The position numbers and the translations under genes were made by a program. Under the pieces are notes generated by a model that was not told the origin of the DNA, searched no databases, and saw only the letters and a list, made by a program, of their open reading frames with translations. Below are positions 35,002-44,106 of a stretch of DNA of 64,000 nt, piece after piece; within the stretch, counting starts at the first letter, position 1; each line of letters starts with the position of its first letter. The stretch comes from Kiritimatiellales bacterium. GTDB lineage: Bacteria > Verrucomicrobiota > Kiritimatiellia > Kiritimatiellales > Tichowtungiaceae. The DNA lies in assembly GCA_041656295.1 (NCBI GenBank), contig JBBADV010000012.1:1-64000 (forward strand), given 5' to 3'.

Positions 35002-36015
35002 ATGAAAAACTCGAAGCTTCCAGCAGCTATTCTTACTTTTTTTGTTTTGATATCGGTAAATTTTGCATTAGCGGCAGTCTGGTGGAGCGGCGCCGAGGGT
35101 GACTGGTCAGCCAAGACAAACTGGGATGGCGGTAAGGTTCCGCCAAAAGAAGAGAGAGCCTATATCGACAACGGCGGAACTGCAACGGTTTCAGATTCAC
35201 AATTTGTGACGACTGCGAATGCCGGCTGGAATGCTTCCGGCGCAATTATTGTGGCGAAAACAGGCGTGCTGAATTCCACTGGCGGATCAATTAATCTGGG
35301 CCGAAAAGCAAAGGCAATAGGGACGTTGACTGTTGATGGAGGAACGGTCATCAGCGGCGTCGGTCTTTATACCGGATATGAAGGCGGCGGCGGAACGATC
35401 AATGTATTAAATGGCGGCACCATTACGCTGACTTCTGTGCTGCATCTGGGCTACAGCAACTCTGCCGCGCCGCATAAACTTACGATTGACGGAAAAGGAT
35501 CAAAGGTTGTTGCCAAATCCGACGGAAATTCAACCGTAATCGCGCGCGCCGGCAGCACCTCAGCCATGGTAGAGATCACGAATGGCGGTCGGTTGATCAG
35601 TGCCGGTGATGCCTATACGGCGAACACAGCCAAAAACACAGCAACAGTGCTAATTGATGGCACCGGTTCAGAATGGAAGATCGGAAAAAAACTTTATATT
35701 GTAAACCGTGGCACAGGAACATTGACCATCCAGAACGGCGGGCTTGTAAGCGCCAAGGAAATATTCATCGGCGAGCCCGGTTCTGTCCGGATGGGCGGCG
35801 GCGGTATGCTTGCGGTTGCTGATGGCGGTAAACCGGCAAAAACGATGGAAGACTTTCTGCAACGGCTTGTTACCGGCTCAGGTAATATTCAGTACTGGAA
35901 CGGCTCGGAGTGGGTTCATATTTCTAAAGCGGTGATCAATACCGATTATACGCTGGATACTTTTCGGGAAGATTCTACGAGCTATTCCCGCTTAACCGTA
36001 ACGCTAAAGCGCTGA
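35002..36015 (+). CDS. Secreted solenoid protein without anchor (paralogue 2)
   Basis: This 337-residue protein has a signal peptide (MKNSKLPAAILTFFVLISVN...ALA) and the same WWSGAEGDWSAKTNWDGG start, IDNGGTATV and GTLTIQNGGLVSAKE repeats as its neighbours. It ends in the shared YWNGSEWVHIS...NTDYTLDTF...YSRLTVTLKR without a PEP-CTERM helix, so it may be released or held by another surface component. A ribosome site (CAGGAGA) precedes the ATG. I see no catalytic domain. Its role as a spacer or binding unit is a guess. Confidence 0.72.
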   Translation: MKNSKLPAAILTFFVLISVNFALAAVWWSGAEGDWSAKTNWDGGKVPPKEERAYIDNGGTATVSDSQFVTTANAGWNASGAIIVAKTGVLNSTGGSINLGRKAKAIGTLTVDGGTVISGVGLYTGYEGGGGTINVLNGGTITLTSVLHLGYSNSAAPHKLTIDGKGSKVVAKSDGNSTVIARAGSTSAMVEITNGGRLISAGDAYTANTAKNTATVLIDGTGSEWKIGKKLYIVNRGTGTLTIQNGGLVSAKEIFIGEPGSVRMGGGGMLAVADGGKPAKTMEDFLQRLVTGSGNIQYWNGSEWVHISKAVINTDYTLDTFREDSTSYSRLTVTLKR

Positions 36016-36095
36016 CATATTTTTTATTCATGCCATACGCGTGCCTGTTTATAAGAAACAGACACGTTGCCCGGCTTTGAGATGGAGGAACGTTG

Positions 36096-37109
36096 ATGAA
36101 CTATAAAAAATGCCGGCAGGTGTTTCTTGCTGCGTTTGTTGTGACAGCAGCAAATCTCACGTTTGCGGCGACAAATCGATGGAACGTTGGCACGGGAGAC
36201 TGGTCGAACGGTTCAAACTGGATCGGCGGATTACCGGCATCGGCTGATGATGCTCATATTGACAACGGCGGAACAGCAACCATTACAAATTCGCAATCTG
36301 TAAACAGCGCCACAGCCGGTCATGATGTTGCCGGCACAATCGCCGTAAATACCGGCGGTACGCTTAACAGCACGGACTTCATTCATATCGGCCGTAACGC
36401 CGGCGCGTCCGGAATATTGACGATTGATGGCGGAACGGTAACCGGTATTTCCGGTCTTCATTCCGGAAGCGGTAACGGAAGCGGAACGGTGAATGTGTTA
36501 AACGGCGGCACGATTACGTTATCATCAGGATTATATTCAGGCTATGCGGGATCCGGTTCACATCAGCTTACGATTGACGGGAACGGGTCAATAGTTGCTG
36601 TTAACACCAACGGTAATGCAGTCATTTTTGGCCGAGGGGGTACCGTTTCAGTAGCGCTTGTGATTACGAATGGCGGTCAGTTGATTGCTACCGGTCATTG
36701 TTTTCTTGCTAATGGAGCCAATACGACAGTTGCAGCAGTGATTGATGGCGCCGGTTCAGCATGGACGGTTGGCAGAAAGCTTACTGTCGGAACGGGTTCC
36801 GGGACTCTGACGATTCAAAACGGCGGACTTGTGAGTGCTGACGAAATAACAATTGGCGCGAAGGGCATGATTCGAATCCGCGCCGGCGGTGCGCTGGCGC
36901 TTAAAGGAAATGTCAGCACACTGTCCGGCTTCATGAATTTGGTGACTGGCAGTGCGCAGAAGATTCAGTATTGGAACGGAACGGGCTGGGCCGATATTAC
37001 GGCTGCTCAGGGAAGTGATTATACGCTGGATACATATACTCACGGCAGCGACACGTATACAAAGTTGACTGTGCGGGGTGTGCGTATCGGACTTTTTATT
37101 ATGCATTAA
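36096..37109 (+). CDS. Secreted solenoid protein without anchor (paralogue 3)
   Basis: This 337-residue protein is exported by a signal ending LTFAATNRW and shares the GTGDWSNGSNWIGG start and the solenoid repeats (HIDNGGTATITNSQSV, GTLTIQNGGLVSADE) with the flanking genes. The tail YWNGTGWADI...DYTLDTYTHG...LTVRGVRIG has no anchor. I chose the ATG at 36096 because GGAGG lies about 10 bases upstream; the TTG just before it is less likely. The close similarity of the solenoids points to recent tandem duplication. Confidence 0.72.
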   Translation: MNYKKCRQVFLAAFVVTAANLTFAATNRWNVGTGDWSNGSNWIGGLPASADDAHIDNGGTATITNSQSVNSATAGHDVAGTIAVNTGGTLNSTDFIHIGRNAGASGILTIDGGTVTGISGLHSGSGNGSGTVNVLNGGTITLSSGLYSGYAGSGSHQLTIDGNGSIVAVNTNGNAVIFGRGGTVSVALVITNGGQLIATGHCFLANGANTTVAAVIDGAGSAWTVGRKLTVGTGSGTLTIQNGGLVSADEITIGAKGMIRIRAGGALALKGNVSTLSGFMNLVTGSAQKIQYWNGTGWADITAAQGSDYTLDTYTHGSDTYTKLTVRGVRIGLFIMH

Positions 37110-37182
37110 CAGAGGGCGGTTCACGTAAATAAACGCGGCAAAGGTGCTCGGGTTGTCTGTCACTTTTTATCAGGAGAATTAT

Positions 37183-40100
37183 ATGAAGACATTTGTATGT
37201 AGATTAGGAATTGTTTCTATCTGTTGTTTTCTGTCGGTGAATGCGTCAGCGGATGTTCGATGGAAAAGCCCGACGGGTGACTGGTCCGTTGGTAAGAACT
37301 GGGACACCGGCACGAAACCCTCGGTGAATGATGATGCCTATGTTGACAACAAAGGAACGGCAACCGTTGAAGATACTCAATCTGTGCGCAGCGCCACGGC
37401 AGGGTATGATGCCGCCGGTACAATTATCGTGACTGCCAATGGCGTGCTGAACAGCGAAGATTCGATTCGCGCCGGCATTAACCGCGGAGCAATCGGAACG
37501 TTTACCGTTGATGGCGGAACGGTAACCAGCGCGGCCGGTCTGTATACCGGAACCAATTACGGAAGCGGAGCGGTAAATGTATTAAATGGCGGCACGATTA
37601 CAGTGTCAGCGTTATATTTTGGATACCAGGCAGGTTCGCAACAGCTTACGATTGACGGGAGCGGTTCAAAAATTACCGTTAATACCACCAGCGGTAATTC
37701 GACTGTTTTCGGGCGCGGCGGCACCGTTTCAGCAACGGTTAATCTCACAAATGGCGGGCAGTTGATCAGTAACGGCGGCAACGCTTATCTTGGCAACACA
37801 GGCAATACGAGCGCGACAGCGTTGATTGACGGCGCCGGCTCCGCATGGAAGGTTGAGAAAAAACTTTTTATCGGCAACAGCGGCACCGGAACCCTGACGA
37901 TTCAAAACGGCGGACTGGTGAGCGCCGGGGAAATAACGATCGGCGAGAAGGGTTCGATTCGAATTGGTGTCGGCGGTGCGCTGGCCATTAAATACAGCTC
38001 AACCAGCAGCGTCGGAGATTCGTTGGCCGATTTCATGGCTCTCATTAAAGGGACTTCAAAGATTCTGTATCTGGCCGGTTCGGACTGGGTTGATATTGAA
38101 ACCGGCATTGATGGCGTAAATTATTTTCTGGATCGTTACAGTGAAGACGGTGTCACGTACCGCCGGTTAACCGTGCAGGCGTCCACAGATTTCAGAGTGG
38201 CGTCTCTGTTTTCAGACAATATGGTTCTGCAGCAGCAGCGTAATATTGCAATCTGGGGCTGGGCCAAAGCAAACAGTACGGTGACGGTTACTCCCGACTG
38301 GACCGCTCCGGTTTCTGTGGTTGCGGATGCCGCCGGCCGGTGGAGCGCAACGGTGTTGACTCCCGCCGCGTCATTTACTCCGCACACGCTGACGCTGGAT
38401 GACGATCAGGGAAACTCTGTAACGCTTACCAATGTACTGGTTGGCGAGGTATGGGTCTGTTCCGGTCAATCCAATATGTTTTGGCCGCTGAGATTAACCG
38501 ATGATGGCGCCGCCGCAATCGCTTCGGCAAATCCAAATATCCGGCTATTCACTGTGCCTCAAAAACCATCGAAAGAACTATTGGTCAGCTGCGGCGGTTC
38601 ATGGAGAGTCGCGGACAACAATACACTTCCGGAGTTCAGCGCCGTTGCCTATTACTTCGGCAGGGAACTGATTGAACAGCTGGATGTTCCGATCGGGCTG
38701 ATACACAGCTCCTGGGGCGGAACTCCGGCGGAAGCATGGACACCGCAGGATGTATATTTGGCTGATCCCGTACTCCGTCCTATTCTGGATCGCAAGGTTA
38801 CAGAAGCAAAACATGAGTGTAGCAGTCTTTATAACGCAATGATCCATCCGTTAGTGAAGTATGCTATCAAAGGAGTGATCTGGAATCAGGGCGAAAACAA
38901 TCGCAGCCGTGCCGAGGAGTATAAAGCATTGTTTCCCGCGATGATCAACTCGTGGCGCACGCAATGGAATCAAAACGATCTACCGTTTTATTTTGTACAG
39001 ATTGCACCTTTTATTCTTGGGCATCCGAATAATCCGCAGCCGAACGGCACAAAAGTTCCTGAGTTGCAGGAGGCGCAGTTATACACGATGAAGACTGTAC
39101 CGCATACAGGGATGGTTGTCCCAATGGATGTTGGAAATCTCACGGATATTCATCCAAGGAATAAACTGCCCGTTGGTCAACGGTTGGCGCTGTGGGCACT
39201 GGCGAAAACCTATGGCCGCGATGTGCTCTATTCCGGACCGGTTTACCGGGAGATGGTTGTTGAGGGCAGCCGGGCCAGAATTTTATTCGACTATGTTGAT
39301 GGAGGATTAAAAACTAACGATGGCAAGGCTCCGAATGAATTTACTATTGCAGGTTCCGACATGGTGTTCTACTCGGCGACTGCAATAATTGACGGCAGCA
39401 CTGTTCTCGTTTCCAGCGATGATGTAGAGCATCCTGTTGCAGTGCGTTATTGCTGGCGGAATGCGGCGGAAGGAAATCTGTTTAATGTAAACGCCAATCT
39501 GCCTGCGTCATCATTTAGAACAGATATTCTTAAACCGGGCGTTCTATTCCAGATACGGAATGCACGAACAGATATAATACCGGCAATTACTGTTCCGGCT
39601 ATTGATCTTGATTCGGATGTGCACCGGATAGTGATTGTTGATAAAGAGAAGGATCAATACCTTGGCCAGGTTTCAACAACCCGGCTTAAGGACAGCGAAA
39701 TAATTTTTGCCGCTTATCCCAAAGGACATGGGGCCGGTCCTATTGTTCTTAAACGCAGTGATGACGGCGGGTTCACCTGGAGCGGGCGCCTGAAGACACC
39801 CGCCAGTTTTGAGAGCAGCCGGGAAACGCCCACCATTCACAGTGTGATTGATGCTGATGGTGTTGAACGGCTGATTCTCTGGTCGGGACTTTATCCGGCA
39901 CGTATGGCCCATAGTGAGGATAAGGGAGAAACGTGGTCTGAGCTGGCCGCAGCGGGTGACTGGGGCGGAATCGTGGTGATGGGATTTGTCGAACCCTTGA
40001 AAACGAAAGGGTGCTACATTGCAATGTTTCATGATAACGGAAAGCTTTTCACAGGCAAGGGAGAAGCCATCAAAGGGCGGCGGCTGTATCAAACCTTCAG

Positions 40101-40707
40101 CCGCGACGGCGGGCTGACCTGGTCTATGCCGGAGCTGGTTCTTACATCGACGGATACTGCTCTTTGTGAACCCTATGCACTCCGTTCTCCGGATGGGAAT
40201 CAATTGGCCGTTTTACTGCGCGATTCAAGCCGGACGAAAAGCTCTCATGTTATTTTTTCAGATGATGAAGGAATTACGTGGAGCAAGCCCAGAGAACTTC
40301 CACTGTCGTTGACGGGCGACCGGCATACCGGAAGATATACTTCCGACGGCCGGCTGTTTATCAGTTTTCGTGCAAACTCTCCGGTGTCTGCCCGCCCGTC
40401 CCGTATTTTTGAAAAAGACTGGGTCGGCTGGGTCGGCACCTATGAAGACATCGTAGAAGGCCGCGAGGGACAATATATTGTACGGCTGAAAAAAAATTTC
40501 CGAAATACGCATGGTTGGGACTCCCGGTATCCGGGATACGATTGCGGATATCCGGGCGTTGAGACGCTTCAGGATAATACCGTGATTTGTACGTCCTACG
40601 GCCACTGGGTTCGCGGAGAGGCTCCTTATATTATCAGCATGCGCTTTTCTCTAACAGAGTTGGATGAATTAGTAAAAAAAGAAGCGGGAAATAATGGATG
40701 CCAATGA
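37183..40707 (+). CDS. Trimodular solenoid, sialate O-acetylesterase and sialidase
   Basis: This 1174-residue exported protein has three parts. Residues about 1-325 are the cluster's solenoid module (WKSPTGDWSVGKNWDTG, GTLTIQNGGLVSAGE). Residues about 330-790 are a sialate O-acetylesterase (DUF303/SASA): LFSDNMVLQQQ, VWVCSGQSNMFW with the catalytic Ser near residue 426, and GVIWNQGENNR. Residues about 820-1165 are a BNR sialidase-like propeller with four Asp boxes (SDDGGFTW, SEDKGETW, SRDGGLTW, SDDEGITW). It would remove O-acetyl groups and then sialic acid at one place. The stop overlaps the next gene by 14 bases. The sialidase substrate is inferred. Confidence 0.85.
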   Translation: MKTFVCRLGIVSICCFLSVNASADVRWKSPTGDWSVGKNWDTGTKPSVNDDAYVDNKGTATVEDTQSVRSATAGYDAAGTIIVTANGVLNSEDSIRAGINRGAIGTFTVDGGTVTSAAGLYTGTNYGSGAVNVLNGGTITVSALYFGYQAGSQQLTIDGSGSKITVNTTSGNSTVFGRGGTVSATVNLTNGGQLISNGGNAYLGNTGNTSATALIDGAGSAWKVEKKLFIGNSGTGTLTIQNGGLVSAGEITIGEKGSIRIGVGGALAIKYSSTSSVGDSLADFMALIKGTSKILYLAGSDWVDIETGIDGVNYFLDRYSEDGVTYRRLTVQASTDFRVASLFSDNMVLQQQRNIAIWGWAKANSTVTVTPDWTAPVSVVADAAGRWSATVLTPAASFTPHTLTLDDDQGNSVTLTNVLVGEVWVCSGQSNMFWPLRLTDDGAAAIASANPNIRLFTVPQKPSKELLVSCGGSWRVADNNTLPEFSAVAYYFGRELIEQLDVPIGLIHSSWGGTPAEAWTPQDVYLADPVLRPILDRKVTEAKHECSSLYNAMIHPLVKYAIKGVIWNQGENNRSRAEEYKALFPAMINSWRTQWNQNDLPFYFVQIAPFILGHPNNPQPNGTKVPELQEAQLYTMKTVPHTGMVVPMDVGNLTDIHPRNKLPVGQRLALWALAKTYGRDVLYSGPVYREMVVEGSRARILFDYVDGGLKTNDGKAPNEFTIAGSDMVFYSATAIIDGSTVLVSSDDVEHPVAVRYCWRNAAEGNLFNVNANLPASSFRTDILKPGVLFQIRNARTDIIPAITVPAIDLDSDVHRIVIVDKEKDQYLGQVSTTRLKDSEIIFAAYPKGHGAGPIVLKRSDDGGFTWSGRLKTPASFESSRETPTIHSVIDADGVERLILWSGLYPARMAHSEDKGETWSELAAAGDWGGIVVMGFVEPLKTKGCYIAMFHDNGKLFTGKGEAIKGRRLYQTFSRDGGLTWSMPELVLTSTDTALCEPYALRSPDGNQLAVLLRDSSRTKSSHVIFSDDEGITWSKPRELPLSLTGDRHTGRYTSDGRLFISFRANSPVSARPSRIFEKDWVGWVGTYEDIVEGREGQYIVRLKKNFRNTHGWDSRYPGYDCGYPGVETLQDNTVICTSYGHWVRGEAPYIISMRFSLTELDELVKKEAGNNGCQ

Positions 40708-42250
40708 AGTGATAATGGATGTTGCCGCGACAGGATCCGGGCTTGGCATTCTGGATTGGCTTGTAATTGCCGGTTATTTGTTCGGCATGATTTTTATCGG
40801 GTGGTTTTTTTCAAAAGAGGCAAAAACAGCTGAAGGTTATTTGCTGGGCGGGCGTCAGATGAAATCCGCCTGGGTCGGACTCTCGCTGTTTGCCACTTTA
40901 CTCAGCGCGATCTCGTATCTGATGGTCCCGGGAGAAGTGATTCAAAACGGTCCGGCGTTCATGCTCGGGAAAATCGCGGCGTATCCGATTGTTGTGCTGA
41001 TTGTCGGTTTCTTTCTGATTCCGGTGATTATGAAATTAAAAATCACCAGCGCCTACGAAATGCTGGAAACACGGCTCGGGCTTGGTGTCCGGATGCTCGG
41101 ATCAGTCTTCTTTCTGCTGCTGCGCCTGATGTGGATGGCCGCAATTGTATACACCACATCGGCGAAGGTTCTGATACCGATCTTCGGCCTTTCGGAATCC
41201 GTTTCCATATATTTCTGTTTTCTTATTACACTGATTACCATTGCCTATACGTCTATGGGCGGCCTGAAAGCAACCGTATATACGGACGTTGTACAGTCCT
41301 TTGTTCTGTTCGGCGGAACATTTCTGACCATCGGAATCATTGCCTTTAAACTCGGCGGCATCGGCAACTGCATTCCTTCTGAGCGGCCTGCTCACTGGCC
41401 GGAATTCCAGTGGGGATTCGGTTCAGCGCCGGGCGCGCGGACATTTATGGCGGCGCTGATTTCAACGGTGGTCTGGTTTGTCAGCACAAACGGATCGGAT
41501 CAAACCGCGATCCAGCGTTATTTATCCACTCAGGATGTTAAAACCGCACGCCGGACGCTGACCTATGCCATGGCCGCCAGCGGATTTGCAGGCATTTTAT
41601 TGACCATCGTTGGTTTATGTCTTTTATCGTTTTATCAGACAAAACCGGAACTGCTTGGCATGGGCGCAGGATTTACAACCGGAGCGGATAAAGTATTTCC
41701 GCTCTATATAACCAGCCAGCTTCCCGCCGGACTGAGCGGTCTTGTATTATCAGGGCTGTTAGCGGCGGCAATGTCCAGCCTTTCGTCCGGGCTGAACTCA
41801 TCCTGTTCCGTTGTCATGGTCGATTTTATCGGCCGGTTCCGCGGAGATAAAAAAGACAGCATCAATCCGGTGAAAATGGCGAAATTAATTACAGTATGTA
41901 TTGGAATTGTCGTTGTTCTCTTCAGCGTTGTTGTCGGAATGGTTAAAGGCAATCTGCTGGATATGGCGTTCAAAATCTGCAACCTGCTGACGGCGCCGCT
42001 GTTCGGCCTTTTCTTTATGGCAATATTTGTCCGCCGGGCGACCGGCGCCGGCACGCTCATCGGCGCAGCCGCGGGCGTCATCACCGTCTTCGTGATCAGT
42101 TTCTGGGAAGACCTCTTTCTGGGACCGACCGGACTTAAAGGGATCAGCATTCTGTGGGCAATGCCTGTGTGTCTGCTGGTGCAGATTGTAACCGGTGTGC
42201 TTGCAAGTCTGGTGGTTGGAACCAGCGGTCCACCGTTAGACAGGGATTAA
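40694..42250 (+). CDS. SSS-family sodium:solute symporter (sialic acid/sugar type)
   Basis: This 518-residue inner-membrane protein has about 13 hydrophobic segments and the sodium-solute symporter pattern: GWFFSKEAKTAEGYLLGGRQM near the start, then SLFATLLSAISYLMVPGE, and later SLSSGLNSSCSVVMVDF. Members carry sugars, amino acids or sialic acid with sodium; position between a sialidase and nagA makes sialic acid or an amino sugar likely. The start lies within the preceding gene, so translation is coupled. An ATG at 40715 is an alternative start. Confidence 0.85.
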   Translation: MDANEVIMDVAATGSGLGILDWLVIAGYLFGMIFIGWFFSKEAKTAEGYLLGGRQMKSAWVGLSLFATLLSAISYLMVPGEVIQNGPAFMLGKIAAYPIVVLIVGFFLIPVIMKLKITSAYEMLETRLGLGVRMLGSVFFLLLRLMWMAAIVYTTSAKVLIPIFGLSESVSIYFCFLITLITIAYTSMGGLKATVYTDVVQSFVLFGGTFLTIGIIAFKLGGIGNCIPSERPAHWPEFQWGFGSAPGARTFMAALISTVVWFVSTNGSDQTAIQRYLSTQDVKTARRTLTYAMAASGFAGILLTIVGLCLLSFYQTKPELLGMGAGFTTGADKVFPLYITSQLPAGLSGLVLSGLLAAAMSSLSSGLNSSCSVVMVDFIGRFRGDKKDSINPVKMAKLITVCIGIVVVLFSVVVGMVKGNLLDMAFKICNLLTAPLFGLFFMAIFVRRATGAGTLIGAAAGVITVFVISFWEDLFLGPTGLKGISILWAMPVCLLVQIVTGVLASLVVGTSGPPLDRD

Positions 42251-42252
42251 TC

Positions 42253-43233
42253 ATGGAGATTTCCGGATTTATAGATCTGCAGGTTAACGGCTACAAAGGC
42301 ATTAACTTTTCTGCAGCGGATTTGGCCGAAGAGGGATTCTGCTTTGCCTGTGAAGAGCTGCTGAAAACCGGAACCGCCGCGTTCCTGCCGACGCTGGTAA
42401 CCAGCGCCTCAGACGCCTATGCCCGGACGCTTCCGCTCATTGCGAAAGCGTCCGGAAAATATTTTAAAAAAATCATTCCGGGAATCCACCTCGAGGGACC
42501 GTTTATCTCAAGCTGTCCTGGAGCGGTAGGCGCTCATGCTGCGGAGAATACTAAACAGCCGTCGGTCGCATCCTTTGATAAACTCCGGGAGCTTTCTGAG
42601 GGCCGCATCAGACTGCTGACTATTGCCGCGGAAGGTGAGGATGCAGAAAAACTGATTGCTCATGCCGTAAGCAAAGGCGTGGCGGTTTCTTTGGGTCACC
42701 AAATGGCGGAGTATGGGCAGATCCGCCGCTGCTATGATGCCGGCGCCTGCGCCATGACGCATCTTGGAAACGGCATGCCGAATGAAGTGCCGCGGCACCG
42801 GAATCAGCTGATCTCCGGCCTGGCGATAAAAGCGCTTAAAGCAATGATTATTACCGACGGCCATCATCTCCCCGAACAGGTGATCCGCGCCGTTTTTAAT
42901 GCGAAAGAAACGGCGGATATCATTGTAACAAGCGATGCGTCGTCAATCGCCGGATGTCCGCCGGGAACATACAATGTTGGCGGGAGCGCAATTGTGCTTG
43001 AGGAAAACGGCTATCTTCATAATCCGGAAAAACAGTGCATGGCCGGATCCGCGTCAACCATGCTGGAATGCATGAACCATCTTGCATCGCTGAACATATT
43101 GCCGCTGAAAGAGCTGTTGAATGTCGGATTCTATAATCCATTGAAAATGATCGGTGTCGAACCGGATGAACTTAATTGTCAGCCGGCGATGAGATGGGAC
43201 GAACACCGGCGGATGTTTGAACTCATACAATAG
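42253..43233 (+). CDS. nagA: N-acetylglucosamine-6-phosphate deacetylase, short form
   Basis: This 326-residue amidohydrolase removes acetate from GlcNAc-6-phosphate. Marks are DLQVNGYKGINF, GIHLEGPFIS with a metal-ligand Glu, VSLGHQMAEY with His, the THLGNGM His, and the catalytic Asp in IIVTSDASSIAG. It is about 50 residues shorter than typical NagA: the N-terminal half of the small beta domain is missing, since the protein begins directly at GFIDLQVNG. The start at 42253 follows the symporter stop by two bases. Function is inferred from context and could include another N-acetyl sugar phosphate. Confidence 0.82.
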   Translation: MEISGFIDLQVNGYKGINFSAADLAEEGFCFACEELLKTGTAAFLPTLVTSASDAYARTLPLIAKASGKYFKKIIPGIHLEGPFISSCPGAVGAHAAENTKQPSVASFDKLRELSEGRIRLLTIAAEGEDAEKLIAHAVSKGVAVSLGHQMAEYGQIRRCYDAGACAMTHLGNGMPNEVPRHRNQLISGLAIKALKAMIITDGHHLPEQVIRAVFNAKETADIIVTSDASSIAGCPPGTYNVGGSAIVLEENGYLHNPEKQCMAGSASTMLECMNHLASLNILPLKELLNVGFYNPLKMIGVEPDELNCQPAMRWDEHRRMFELIQ

Positions 43234-43295
43234 AAGAGAGAAAAGTGGCGCGTGAAGGCACGCGATAGAGCAACACATAATAAAAAAGTGCAGAT

Positions 43296-44036
43296 ATGAT
43301 AAAAATAAATAAATTTGAAACCGAGGCGGAGGCAGGGCGCGCTGCGGCCGAAGCGGGTGCGAACGCGATTCGCGCCGCCATTCATAACCGCGGTGAAGCA
43401 TCCATTATTGTCGCAACCGGAGCGTCGCAGTTCCGTATGCTGGAAGCGCTGATCCGGCAGCCGGACATTGCCTGGAACCGGATCAATGTTTTTCATCTGG
43501 ATGAATATATCGGAATTCCGATAACTCATCCGGCATCGTTCCGCCGCTACTTGTGGGAGCGATTTCATTCGAAACTGCCCGTTCCGGTGAAAACATTTCA
43601 TTATATTGATACAGAAAACGATCCCGAAGCGGAATGCCGTCGGCTCAGTGAATTGATCAAAACTGTTTCCATCGACGTCTGCTTTTGCGGGATTGGAGAA
43701 AATGCGCATCTGGCATTCAACGATCCGCCGGCGGATTTTGAAACTGACAGTGCTTATATTTTAGTGAAACTGGATGATGCCTGCCGTCAGCAGCAGTTGG
43801 GTGAAGGCTGGTTTCCTGCGCTGAATGATGTTCCGGAAAAAGCAATTTCCATGTCGATTCAGCAAATGCTGAAATCTGAAAAAATCATCTGTACGATACC
43901 GGGAAAACAAAAAGCAGTTGCGGTTGATAACACGCTTTCCAGCGAAATTTCTCCGCAGATTCCTGCAACTATTTTGAAGACGCATCGCGACGCAACGTTT
44001 TATCTGGATCGTCATTCCGCCTCTTTATTGAAATAA
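43296..44036 (+). CDS. nagB: Glucosamine-6-phosphate deaminase, variant active site
   Basis: This 246-residue sugar isomerase/deaminase turns glucosamine-6-phosphate into fructose-6-phosphate and ammonia. It has VATGASQFRML for phosphate, NVFHLDEYIGIP with Asp69, and CGIGENAHLAFNDPP. In E. coli NagB the last motif is GNDGHIAFNEP; here the catalytic Asp141 position is Asn and Glu148 is Asp, while the His is kept. This GEN-type variant occurs in other environmental NagB-like proteins. It follows nagA by 62 bases, with a CGCGTG/CACGCG hairpin between. Confidence 0.83.
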   Translation: MIKINKFETEAEAGRAAAEAGANAIRAAIHNRGEASIIVATGASQFRMLEALIRQPDIAWNRINVFHLDEYIGIPITHPASFRRYLWERFHSKLPVPVKTFHYIDTENDPEAECRRLSELIKTVSIDVCFCGIGENAHLAFNDPPADFETDSAYILVKLDDACRQQQLGEGWFPALNDVPEKAISMSIQQMLKSEKIICTIPGKQKAVAVDNTLSSEISPQIPATILKTHRDATFYLDRHSASLLK

Positions 44037-44106
44037 AAACAGACGGATATTTTGATAGCGCAGATTAACAAAAACGGGAGCGTTAACAGCAAGATCAGGA
44101 GAAAAT

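Noticed and set aside
33905..37109. Type V autotransporter passengers with their own beta-barrel
   Set aside because: The solenoid repeats are autotransporter-like, but none of the three proteins has a C-terminal barrel; one has a PEP-CTERM tail and the others just stop.
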